Shown: positions 26,172-34,700 of the stretch, piece after piece
How the letters are laid out: each line of letters begins with the position of its first letter
Numbering within the stretch: the first letter of the stretch is position 1
NCBI RefSeq assembly: GCF_910585425.1
Contig: NZ_CAJUCP010000022.1
Location: 1-61,969, forward strand
Source: an uncultured Acetatifactor sp.
GTDB lineage: Bacteria; Bacillota; Clostridia; Lachnospirales; Lachnospiraceae
Length of the DNA stretch: 61,969 bases
Direction: 5' to 3'
Made by a program: the position numbers and the translations under genes
Notes under the pieces: model-generated
Database searches by the model: none
Seen by the model: only the letters and a program-made list of their open reading frames with translations
What the model was told of the DNA's origin: nothing

Positions 26172-27873
26172 CGTCCGTCCCTGCCCTCCCTTTTCTTACA
26201 GGCAGACAATAGGTTACCGTGGTTCCGTCCCCATAAGCGCTTTTCATATCCATGCCGTATTCCCTGCCATACTCCAGCTCTATGACCTGCCGGATATTCC
26301 TGAGCCCGATATTGGTATGGTTCTCCCCGGTCTCCTTCTGCTTCTCCCACTTTTCAAGGTCAAAGCCGCATCCGTTATCCGTCACCGTCACATAGAGCCG
26401 CTCCCCTTCCAGCCAGGCCCTTATTACGATTTTCCCGCTCTGCACCATTCCCCGCTGAAATCCGTGAAGAATGGAATTTTCCACCACCGGCTGCAGCAGG
26501 AACCGGAAAATCTTCAAGTCCCTGGTCTCCGGCTGGATCTCATACTCAATGACGAAATTCAGGAACCGCGCCTTTTGGATCACGGCATACTGTTCTATCA
26601 GCTCCAGCTCGTCCTCCAGTGTATAATCTTCTCCTTTTCCCTTCACGGCATTCATCAGGATATATACCAGGGCCTCCGTGAGCTTCTGGATGTTCTCCTG
26701 CTTGTTGATGACGGCTGTCCATTTGATGGTATTTAGGGCGTTATACAGAAAATGCGGCTGCAGCTGGGCCGTCAGTGCCTGGATCTGGAAATTATTCTTT
26801 TCGGCGATGGCTTTCTCATTGCTGTCCATCAGTTCCTTGATCTGTCCGGTCATTTCGTTGAAATGACGTGAAAGGCTCCGCAACTCCCCGCCGAAGGGGG
26901 CCATCTTCGTCTCCATATCGCCCCTGGCAAACCGGTCCATGGCATACTTCAAATCGCTGATCGGCTTTAAGAGGGAATGCTGGAAGGTATAAAAAATCAA
27001 CAGCAACAGCAGGCAGTAGGCGATGGATACCACAAACAGCACAATCTTTAACGGTATCACGGATTCCATCAGCGCTTCCTTTGAAACGCTGCCCACAAAG
27101 ATCCACCCGGTATCCTCCATCCTGCTGTACGCCACCACATCCTCCCCGGCGATAAAATATCCTCTGTAGGCCCGTGTATCCAGCAGCGCCTCCTTCACGT
27201 CCTCGTCCAGCGGGACCTCCGCAGGCGTATAGAGGGTGGTCCCCTCGGAATCTATCATATATTTGAGGCTGCCCTCCATCTGCAGCCTGTCGAACGCCCG
27301 GCTGATGAGGGACTCCCCCAGCACATAGTACAAGGTCCCCACATCCTTCTGCTGTCTGCCGTTCAGGGTACGGGCCAGCACATAATTCCGCGTGCCCCGT
27401 TTTCCGAAAATGCTTTCCACCGCGAACCAGATGCTCTTGCCCCCCTGCTCCGCGATCATCTCCTCGTTCAGCTCCATGATGGCAGGCATGGTGCTGTAGG
27501 CGTTCGCATTATCGTGATATACCTCGCCCCCGCTTTTCAGGAACACGGCTCGGATATTTTTATAGGGGTAGCTGCAGGCGGCAAGGGTGGATTCGATATA
27601 CTGTCTGTCGGTCTCCCCGCTCTCCAGCATATCCACGCATCCGCTGTAATAGAGGGCCATGGTGCTGTTCTCGTACATCTCCAGAGAAGCCTTTACCTGA
27701 TTCCCTATGGACTGCATGGTCTCCTCCATATTGCCCCCCGCGTTCTGCCCAGCGTAATTCTGGATAGTGCGGTTTACCACTAAAATCAAAACGATATACG
27801 GTATCACCATGAACAGCAGGAAGTAGATGAATATCTTGATGCGGATCCTGTATTTTTCTGTAAAATCTTTCAA
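26149..27873 (-). CDS. YesM-type sensor histidine kinase
   Basis: This 574-residue membrane kinase starts at TTG 27873 after AGGGGG. Helix 1 (about 14-35) and helix 2 (about 273-295) bracket an extracellular dCache-like sensor; a HAMP segment follows (about 295-347). The His_kinase domain has LTAQLQPHFLYNALNTIKW with H374, N-box LLQPVVENSILHG (459-471) and G-box DNGCGF (499-504). It is the first gene of the locus and presumably senses extracellular sugar alone or through a binding protein. Confidence 0.93.
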   Translation of the reverse strand: MKDFTEKYRIRIKIFIYFLLFMVIPYIVLILVVNRTIQNYAGQNAGGNMEETMQSIGNQVKASLEMYENSTMALYYSGCVDMLESGETDRQYIESTLAACSYPYKNIRAVFLKSGGEVYHDNANAYSTMPAIMELNEEMIAEQGGKSIWFAVESIFGKRGTRNYVLARTLNGRQQKDVGTLYYVLGESLISRAFDRLQMEGSLKYMIDSEGTTLYTPAEVPLDEDVKEALLDTRAYRGYFIAGEDVVAYSRMEDTGWIFVGSVSKEALMESVIPLKIVLFVVSIAYCLLLLLIFYTFQHSLLKPISDLKYAMDRFARGDMETKMAPFGGELRSLSRHFNEMTGQIKELMDSNEKAIAEKNNFQIQALTAQLQPHFLYNALNTIKWTAVINKQENIQKLTEALVYILMNAVKGKGEDYTLEDELELIEQYAVIQKARFLNFVIEYEIQPETRDLKIFRFLLQPVVENSILHGFQRGMVQSGKIVIRAWLEGERLYVTVTDNGCGFDLEKWEKQKETGENHTNIGLRNIRQVIELEYGREYGMDMKSAYGDGTTVTYCLPVRKGRAGTDDDTSSDC

Positions 27874-28007
27874 ACGGCACCCCCTGGCTCTCCCGTCGGA
27901 CCATAACCATATCCCCCGCGGATTCCTGCATACGGCTGCCTGGTCTGAAACGCCGAAGGCCTGCCGCGGCTTTCTTCCGTCCGCCGATATGTTCCGTAAT
28001 GGGAATT

Positions 28008-28037
28008 ATTATAGCACAGCTTCCGGCCTGCTGGCAA
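28008..28037 (-). promoter_or_regulatory. Promoter of the yesM-yesN-type pair
   Basis: On the minus strand TTGCCA (28037-28032) and TATAAT (28013-28008) are 18 bases apart, 135 bases before the kinase start. Confidence 0.5.
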
Positions 28038-28080
28038 AAAATTTTTGGGGTATCCAGGCCTTTTGGAGGATGGGCCTGTC

Positions 28081-28109
28081 TTGTAATTACCCGCTGCATA
28101 TGGTATGAT
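28081..28109 (+). promoter_or_regulatory. Promoter of the small membrane protein gene
   Basis: TTGTAA (28081-28086) and TATGAT (28104-28109) are 17 bases apart, 58 bases before the ATG and divergent from the kinase promoter. Confidence 0.5.
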
Positions 28110-28166
28110 ATATAAAAATATTCATGCGGCCGATACAGGAAGGCAGGGCTGCGAGGAGGGGATGAA

Positions 28167-28790
28167 ATGGCAAGATACATTCAGGATTTCTATTTGAATC
28201 AACCGGAAGATTTCGTTGCTTTTATCATGAACGATTATCTGCAGAAAAACGGGTTCACCATGTCAGACTGGAAGGGTGAACCTGCGTACCGGGCGGGCGA
28301 CGCCATGATGGAGGGATACAAGTATCTGAAGTGGTCCTATGTCAACGGGAGGTTCCATCTGGAGGCCTGGCTGAAGGGAACCTTCGGCGGCGAGTGGGGA
28401 CTGGAAGGCTTTGTGGGAACCCTGCAGAAGAAGCCTTACAAGAATAACTTATTACAGCTTATGACCGTGCTGCAGCAGTCCCTGCCTCCCCAGGGCGGCA
28501 TGGGGCCGGGCATGCCCCATGTGGTCCCCGTACAGATTGTAGACAATTCCAAAGAGGCCACCCAGGCATTGATTTTCGGCATTCTCGCCATGGTAATGTG
28601 CTGGTCTCCCATTTTCTGTGTCCTGTTAGCCTGCCTGGGCTTCTCCAGGGCGAGGATGGGAGCCGGTTCCAGCAAGGCGGGACTGGCATTGGCGGGCAAG
28701 GTTCTGAGCATCGTGGCCATGGTCATTACCCTTGTGCTGTTCGTCATGAGCCTTATGGGGCAGCTATCCTTAATTTGGGCGTATTATTAA
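28167..28790 (+). CDS. Membrane protein with DUF4190-like C-terminus
   Basis: 207 residues; GAGGAGGGG precedes the ATG. Residues 1-110 form a soluble domain rich in aromatic residues (MSDWKGEPAYRAGDAMMEGYK, FHLEAWLKGTFGGEWGLEGF). A Gly/Pro/Met-rich linker follows (PPQGGMGPGMPHVVP). The C-terminus has two membrane helices (about 133-158 and 176-200) with the SKAGLALAGKVLSI motif typical of DUF4190-type proteins. Function unknown. It is a single gene with its own promoter. Confidence 0.75.
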   Translation: MARYIQDFYLNQPEDFVAFIMNDYLQKNGFTMSDWKGEPAYRAGDAMMEGYKYLKWSYVNGRFHLEAWLKGTFGGEWGLEGFVGTLQKKPYKNNLLQLMTVLQQSLPPQGGMGPGMPHVVPVQIVDNSKEATQALIFGILAMVMCWSPIFCVLLACLGFSRARMGAGSSKAGLALAGKVLSIVAMVITLVLFVMSLMGQLSLIWAYY

Positions 28791-28937
28791 GAATATTGGC
28801 AAAATGGGGCGCTCTCTTTGCGGCGGGCCGGTACGCCGGTCTATGCCTGACGAATGGGAGCGCTCCGTCCCCACGAAAGCGTCCTGACTTCAAACCGGCC
28901 GATCCGGTCCCCGGGCCTCTCCACCTCTCTTCCCTCT

Positions 28938-29228
28938 AAGTCCACGCAGCCCGCGATACGCTCCGCCAGCCTGCACTTCTTCCTGAACTCCGAGCAGGAG
29001 CGCTATGACGGATACTGCAACGCCATGCGCCAGGCCGGTCTGAACGCCAGACCCCAGGGGCCACTGGCCAATATCGACCATGATTCCCTGGCAGAGCAGA
29101 TATCGGCCCGGAGGACTACCGCAATAGTCTGCTGCAACGACAAGCTGGCCATACAGGCCATTCGCAGCCTGACCGCCCGCGGCATACGCATCCCCGAGAA
29201 CGTCTCCATATTCGGCTTTGATGATTGA
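28938..29228 (+). pseudogene. Fragment of a LacI-type sugar-sensing regulator
   Basis: About 85 residues align by eye, without gaps, with the C-terminal half of the intact GntR-LacI regulator at 43800: LHFFLNSEQERYDGYCNAMR here versus YHFFLKPEQERYDGFCSRMR there, then CCNDKLAIQAIRSL and RIPENVSIFGFDD. The N-terminal DNA-binding part is missing, and the frame stops right after GFDD, where the intact protein continues WSASPD. It is a remnant of a paralogue, not a working regulator. Confidence 0.8.
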
Positions 29229-29335
29229 AACAGCCCTTCACTGTAGACCACTTCCGCCTTGCCCTCCAGCGCTTCCTTCACATATTCCCGGTATCCCATG
29301 GAAATGGAATCTCCCAATACGAATGCCTTCTTCAT
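29229..29335 (-). pseudogene. N-terminal fragment of an SGNH/GDSL hydrolase
   Basis: The minus strand has a good ribosome site (AGGAAAGGAC) and then MKKAFVLGDSISMGYREYVK, the GDS block I of SGNH esterases. After about 33 residues (AEVVYSEG) it runs into the antisense of the regulator fragment. Blocks II-V are absent, so no active enzyme can be made. Confidence 0.75.
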
Positions 29336-29470
29336 GTCCTTTCCTTTCTTTGTACAAATTAGTATACTTTACTTTTTAATATATTATATTTTAATAGCTC
29401 TAAAATGTCAAGTATATAGAATTCCATGCCCAAGTTCCTTTCAGGAAACCTGCAAAATGCCTGAATCCCA

Positions 29471-29523
29471 TTGACTTTTGCAGTTTTTCATATATACTTT
29501 AATATATATTTAAATATACTTTA
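29471..29523 (+). promoter_or_regulatory. GH78 promoter with overlapping TATACTTTA operator-like sites
   Basis: TTGACT (29471-29476) and TATACT (29493-29498) are 16 bases apart. TATACTTTA occurs at 29493-29501, overlapping the -10, and again at 29515-29523, 22 bases on. The same 9-mer is at 29363-29371 before the SGNH fragment and at 43674-43682 before the GntR-LacI regulator, so it is a candidate operator of that regulator. Confidence 0.55.
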
Positions 29524-29567
29524 TTTTCATGAATCCATCCACATCCAACCCACGGAGGTAACCGACC

Positions 29568-31709
29568 ATGCAAAACGCACATTGGATCCAGGGAGACAAT
29601 ACCTGCGAATCCCCCCTGTTCCGGAGAAGCTTCTCCCTCACCCGCCCTCCCGCCCGGGCCATGCTCCAGGTCTGCGGCCTGGGGTATTTCCACCTGTACG
29701 CAAACGGCAGACGGGTGGGCGACCGGGAATTCGCCCCCGCCCCCACCAATTACGCCTCTGTCCTGGGCTGCGACACCGCCTACCCCGTGTGGGAGGAGCG
29801 GGCGGCCAGCCGATGCCTGTATCTGGAATACGACCTCGCGCCCTTCCTGTCTGAAGGCGAGAATGTCATCGGCTTCCACCTGGGCAACGGCTGGTTCCAT
29901 CAGACCAGGAGGACAGCGGAGGGGAACTTCCTCTTCGGATTCCCGAAGCTCACGTTCCGGCTGGCGCTCACCTGGACAGACGGGGAGGTCCAGGTGCTGG
30001 AGAGCGGCCCGGAGACCCTCTGGAAGCCCAGCTGGATCCTGCAGAACAATCTGTTCTACGGAGAAGTCCAGGATTTCCGTCTGCTGCAGGCGGACTGGTG
30101 CGCCCCGGGAGCCGCCCCTGACGGCTGGCAGCCCGCAAGGCCCTCCCATGCCCCCCAGACCCGGCTCACGAAGCAGGACTGCCCTTCGGACAAAGTCCTG
30201 GGCAGCTTTTCCCCGGCGCTCCTGCGCGAGGAGGACGGCCGCAGGCTCTACGACTGCGGCGAGAACATCTCCGGCTGGGCCACGGTGCGCTGCTGCGGCA
30301 GACCCGGCGAATCGGTCACGGTCCGGTACGCGGAGGAGCTGGCCCCTGACGGGAAAAGCCTGGACTATGCCTCCGCCGGAGGGGAGGGACAGATTCAGGA
30401 GGACCGTTTCCTGTGCGGCGAGGCCCCCATGGAGGCCCGCCCGGGCTTCTGCTGGCACGGCTTCCGCTATTTCCAGGTGGAGGGACCCGGGGAGGCGGTA
30501 TCCGCTTCGCTGGTGTGCACGGACGTGGCCGTCACCTCCTCTTTCCGCTGCTCCGACCCTGTGCTGAACTGGCTCTACGACGCCTACATCCGCACCCAGC
30601 GGAACAATTACCACGGCTGCATCCCCTCGGACTGCCCCCACAGGGAGCGGCTGGGCTACACCGGGGACGGCCAGTTGACCTGCGAGGCAGCCATGCTGAC
30701 CCTGGACACAAAGCGGCTCTATGAGAAATGGTATCGGGACATCCTGGACAGCCAGGGGGCGGATACGGGACATATCCCCCACACGGCTCCCTTCCTGGGT
30801 GGAGGCGGAGGCCCCGGCGGATGGGGCGGGGCGGTCTACATCCTGCCCATGGCCTATTACCGGATATACGGGGATACCCGCCTGCTGGAGCAGGGATACC
30901 CCGCCGTCCTGGGCTGGCTGGAGTATATGGACTCCCGCTGCAGCGGCGGGCTGGTTGTCCGGGAGGAGGAGGGCGGCTGGTGCCTGGGCGAATGGTGCGC
31001 GCCCTCCACAGAGGACGGCATGGTCCCGCCTGAATTCATCAACACCTATTACTATATCCTGGGGCTGAAGGCCTTCGGGGAGATGGGGCGGATTCTCGGG
31101 CGTCCGGAGCCCGCCTGGCTGGGGGAACGCATCCGCGTCTGCCAGGAGGCCGTCCTGCGCGCCTGCTTCGACCCCGCCACCGGGGATTTCTGCGGCGGCA
31201 GGGGAGGCGCCAATGCCTTCGGTCTGAACCTGGGTCTGGGGGATGCGCGGACGAGGCAGAACCTGCTTTCCAGATATGCTTCCGCCACTCTGGACACGGG
31301 CATCTTCGGCACTCCCGTGCTGCTGGAGCGGCTTTTCCGGGAAGGGGCCGCGGAGACTGCCTTCCGGCTGCTGTCGGGCACAGGTCCCGCCTCCTTCGGA
31401 CGGATGATGCAGGCCGGGGCCACCACCCTCTGGGAATACTGGGACGGGCAGCAATCCCACAACCATCCCATGTTCGGAAGCGTGGTAAAGCTGCTGTTCA
31501 CGGAAATCCTGGGGATACGGCAGCAAGAAGACAGCCATGGCTTCCAAAATTATACTGTGGAACCGGCCCACATTCCCGCCCTCCGGTGGGCGGAGGGCTC
31601 CGTCCGGACAGCGGCAGGCACCATCTCCGTCAGGTGGAACCGGAATGAAGACGGCCGCCTGGAACTTACAAGCCATATCACGCCCACAGGCATTTTGGAA
31701 AGACGTTAA
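29568..31709 (+). CDS. GH78 alpha-L-rhamnosidase-like enzyme
   Basis: The 713-residue protein has a GH78-type plan. An N-terminal beta-domain carries LGYFHLYANGRRVGDREFAP (about 38-57). A second beta-domain has DCGENISGWATV (about 229-240). The (alpha/alpha)6 barrel begins near 325 and carries CIPSDCPHRERLGYTGDG (351-368; D355, R359, E360 and D367), the conserved acidic cluster of the family, and later TTLWEYWDGQQSHNHPMFGS. No signal peptide is present. GGAGG precedes the ATG. It should release L-rhamnose from imported glycosides; control by an AraR-type regulator is suggested by the upstream motifs. Confidence 0.9.
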   Translation: MQNAHWIQGDNTCESPLFRRSFSLTRPPARAMLQVCGLGYFHLYANGRRVGDREFAPAPTNYASVLGCDTAYPVWEERAASRCLYLEYDLAPFLSEGENVIGFHLGNGWFHQTRRTAEGNFLFGFPKLTFRLALTWTDGEVQVLESGPETLWKPSWILQNNLFYGEVQDFRLLQADWCAPGAAPDGWQPARPSHAPQTRLTKQDCPSDKVLGSFSPALLREEDGRRLYDCGENISGWATVRCCGRPGESVTVRYAEELAPDGKSLDYASAGGEGQIQEDRFLCGEAPMEARPGFCWHGFRYFQVEGPGEAVSASLVCTDVAVTSSFRCSDPVLNWLYDAYIRTQRNNYHGCIPSDCPHRERLGYTGDGQLTCEAAMLTLDTKRLYEKWYRDILDSQGADTGHIPHTAPFLGGGGGPGGWGGAVYILPMAYYRIYGDTRLLEQGYPAVLGWLEYMDSRCSGGLVVREEEGGWCLGEWCAPSTEDGMVPPEFINTYYYILGLKAFGEMGRILGRPEPAWLGERIRVCQEAVLRACFDPATGDFCGGRGGANAFGLNLGLGDARTRQNLLSRYASATLDTGIFGTPVLLERLFREGAAETAFRLLSGTGPASFGRMMQAGATTLWEYWDGQQSHNHPMFGSVVKLLFTEILGIRQQEDSHGFQNYTVEPAHIPALRWAEGSVRTAAGTISVRWNRNEDGRLELTSHITPTGILERR

Positions 31710-31721
31710 TGAAATAGCGGC

Positions 31722-31755
31722 GAGCCGCACAAATCTTACGGCATTTGTACGGCTC
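31722..31755. terminator. Hairpin between convergent GH78 and DUF4253 genes
   Basis: GAGCCG-ACAAAT pairs with ATTTGT-CGGCTC (one unpaired base in each arm) around an 8-base loop. The T-run is weak. It could serve both converging transcripts. Confidence 0.5.
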
Positions 31756-31777
31756 TGTCTTACAAGTCACACTCCCT

Positions 31778-34700
31778 TTAGTCCCACCAGAAATACCAGA
31801 CGGTAGACCGCCGCAGGGTGTCGGCCAGGGCTGCGATTTCTTCAAAGTTCTGATCCATGTCCGGGCAGAGGCCGTACTGTTCTACGGCCACCTCCATGGC
31901 CTCGTTCCCGGGGACTGGGGCCGGGAGGTGGAACTCCAGCTCGTCATGGGTCATAGCCGCAGGAACCGCGCCATGCTGCTGGAACCAGTATTTTGCTGCC
32001 GCCATCAGCTCCGGCGTGTCGGGGCAGTCATTCCAGTTGCCGAAGGGCAGGTAGGCGAAAATCTCCCAGGGGTTCTTCACCGGGATTTTCGCCAGAATCA
32101 GGGGACAGGTCATCTGCGTTCTTTCGCACCAATAAGAAGCGAAACGGGTGTTGAGTTCATCCTCTGTATCCGGTTGCGCGTCTTCCTCCATCTCGCCCAG
32201 GACTTCCTCCCAGTCCATGTCGTCGTCCTCGACATCTTCCTTGCGCTGGCCAATCAGCTCTTCTAAGACTGCTTTGCCGTCTTTCACGGGGGCGGCCAGC
32301 ATCTTTTCCCGGTATTTTGCTACTTTCTCCGGTTGGAAGGCATAGTCGTCAGCGCCATCGTTTTCCGGGTCGGTGTTCAACACAAGGCACTCCCACAGGG
32401 TTTCGTCCACCTTCACCAGCAGGGGGATAAAGCCTTCCCGCACGCCGAGGCGCCGGGCATAGCGGTATGCCGACATGATGGGGTCATCGTCCCTCATGGA
32501 GGGAAAATAGGTGCATTCGCAGTCCAGGTACTTCATCATGGCCTGCGCCAGCTCTGAGGGCTCCAGGGTATCCTCGTCAAAGTCCTGGCTCTGCCAGTTG
32601 GTGAAGCGTCTTTGTATCACCTTTGCCATGGCCTGGTAATAGGCTTCGTCGAAGGGGAGGAACAGGTAGGCTTCCTCCTGGAATTCGTCAGAGTGATACC
32701 GGGCTTTGCCGAAGTATTCCAGGGCGTAGTCGTCAATGTCGGCGGGGTAGTACGGCTGGTCGTTTTCCCCGTAGTAGTATTGGGCAAAGGCCTGGCCCTG
32801 CCGGTTGAACAGGGCGGAGTGCAGGCAGCCGGACAGCTCTTCCCGGATGAATGTCCGCAGGTCTGTGTTGCCGGGGCGGGCTTTGGTCTGCTCTGTTATG
32901 TCGCTGTATTCCTCCAGGAATTCGTCACCCATCAGGTCATGTTCCATGCACCAGCGCAGGTAGATGGCCATGTGGTTGTAGGCGTTGATGGGGTCGATGG
33001 CCAGCCCCTTTTCTTCGATGCTCTCTATGTGGCAGAGGGCATAGTCCATTCCGGTCAGGGTTTCTTCCAGTTCCTCTATGTCCGCGGCGTCCTCCTCCGG
33101 TCTTTTCAGGGGCACTGTGGCTGCCTCCCGGCGGAAGGTGTGGAAGTTCGCCCAGGGTAGGTGGGTATTTTTAAAAAAGGTCTCTGCCCTATCCAGCGCC
33201 GCGGGGAGATCCCAGGCGATGAAGTCCACATAGCCGCAGTAGATGCCGGTGGCTCCGCCGGTGAGGGTGAGCGCTTCTGCGCCGTCTCCGGCGGTGAGGG
33301 CTTCCTCCAGGCTGTCCCGGAAGTCGAAGATTTTCTGGCTGCCTTCCTCTTCCTGCAGGGTGCACAGGGGGTAGCAGAGGAAGCACGCCACTGCGCCGTC
33401 GGCGTGGAGATTGTCCATATGATAGTTGTCGGCGTTCAGGTAGCCGTTGATGAGCGGGGCGCAGCAGGTGGAACCGGCGATGGTATCCAGCCGCCAGTCG
33501 GCGTCCCGGTCTTCATTGGGGGTCATTTTATAGCCCAGGTAGCTTTCCAGGCAGGCCTTGGGGTCGGTGGACAGATCCAGCCCCAGTTCCCTCAGCTTGT
33601 GGGGCAGTTCGGTCAGGGGGATGGAGGGCTCCTCTCTGGGCGCTTCCAGCACATCCAAGGAGTCGATGTATCTCATGTGGGGGATTTCGCCCAGCATCTG
33701 GTCGGTGAGGGTGACGATGGCCCACCAGACCCGGTTTTCCTCCTCCCGGAGCATGGGGAGCAGCTTTTGGCAGTAGGCAGAGAGGGCAAAGGTGTTTTCG
33801 CCCCGCTCTTCCAGCCAAATCTGCACATCCTCCCCGGAGACCTCCCAGCCCAGGTCTGTGCGGAGGCTTATATCGGGGTTGGGCTGGCGGCCTACCAGGA
33901 TGTTCCAGTGTTGCAGCACTTTTTCCGGGGCGTGGCTGCGGAAGTATGCCAGTTGGAACAGCTTGACTTTGTCTCCCTCCGGGGTGAGGATCAGTTCATG
34001 TTTCTCTCCGTTGCATCCTATTTCGAAGGAAATATCGTTAAAGGCCAGGTGCAGGACTTCCTCCATCTGAGCCGCGATCTCCGCGCCCCGGAGGTGTTCC
34101 TTGTCCTCGTCCATCATCCGGCGCAGCTTCGCTTCCTGCTCGGCAAAGGTTTCCCACCAATTTACCGTCAGCTCCCGGAAACACTCTGCAAACTGAGGGA
34201 GCGCGATACGTTCCTCGCAGTAACCGATCATTTCCCTGGTGTCCTCATCGTCCGGGCAGGCCTCCAGCGCCCTGCGGAAGTAGGGCAGCGCCCGCCCTTC
34301 CTGATCCAGGTAGTAATAGGCATATCCCATACGGAAGTTCCAGAAATGGTCGCCTGAGAAATATTCTTCATGGGGCGTCAGCAGGGCGATGGCTTTTTTG
34401 AGCGCCGCCCAGTCGGAACGGAGGGTGCCCCAGTTGTTGTAGGCTCTGGCCAGTTCGCTGTCCATCTCGGGGGTGCGTTCTTCGGCGGGGATGGCTTCCA
34501 GCGCGTGGATGATCTCCTGGTATCTGTCCTCGGCGTTCCATCTCTGGCACTGTTCCAGCAGATTCTCTTTTTGTTCCTTATCTTGGGCTGTTTCTACTGG
34601 ATGAGGAAGGGGCTCCTTTTCGCTTGGCATGGGGCTCTTTCCGCCCGGCTCAGCGCCCTTTCCGCCTGGCGCAGCGCCCTCTCCACCCGGCTCAGCGTCC

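Larger units (their letters stand above)
28791..29567. other. Gene-poor stretch holding two gene fragments and the GH78 control region
   Basis: No intact gene is present. 28800-28930 shows nothing recognisable. A regulator fragment and an SGNH-hydrolase fragment meet near 29228. The rest is AT-rich control DNA with repeated TATACTTTA motifs upstream of the GH78 gene. Confidence 0.7.

Noticed and set aside
29003..29335. 110-codon minus-strand frame considered as a complete SGNH hydrolase
   Set aside because: Only block I is present; after about 33 codons the translation is antisense of the regulator fragment.
29499..31730. 743-codon minus-strand frame opposite the GH78 gene
   Set aside because: High-GC antisense frame; the plus strand has all GH78 motifs and a proper promoter and ribosome site.
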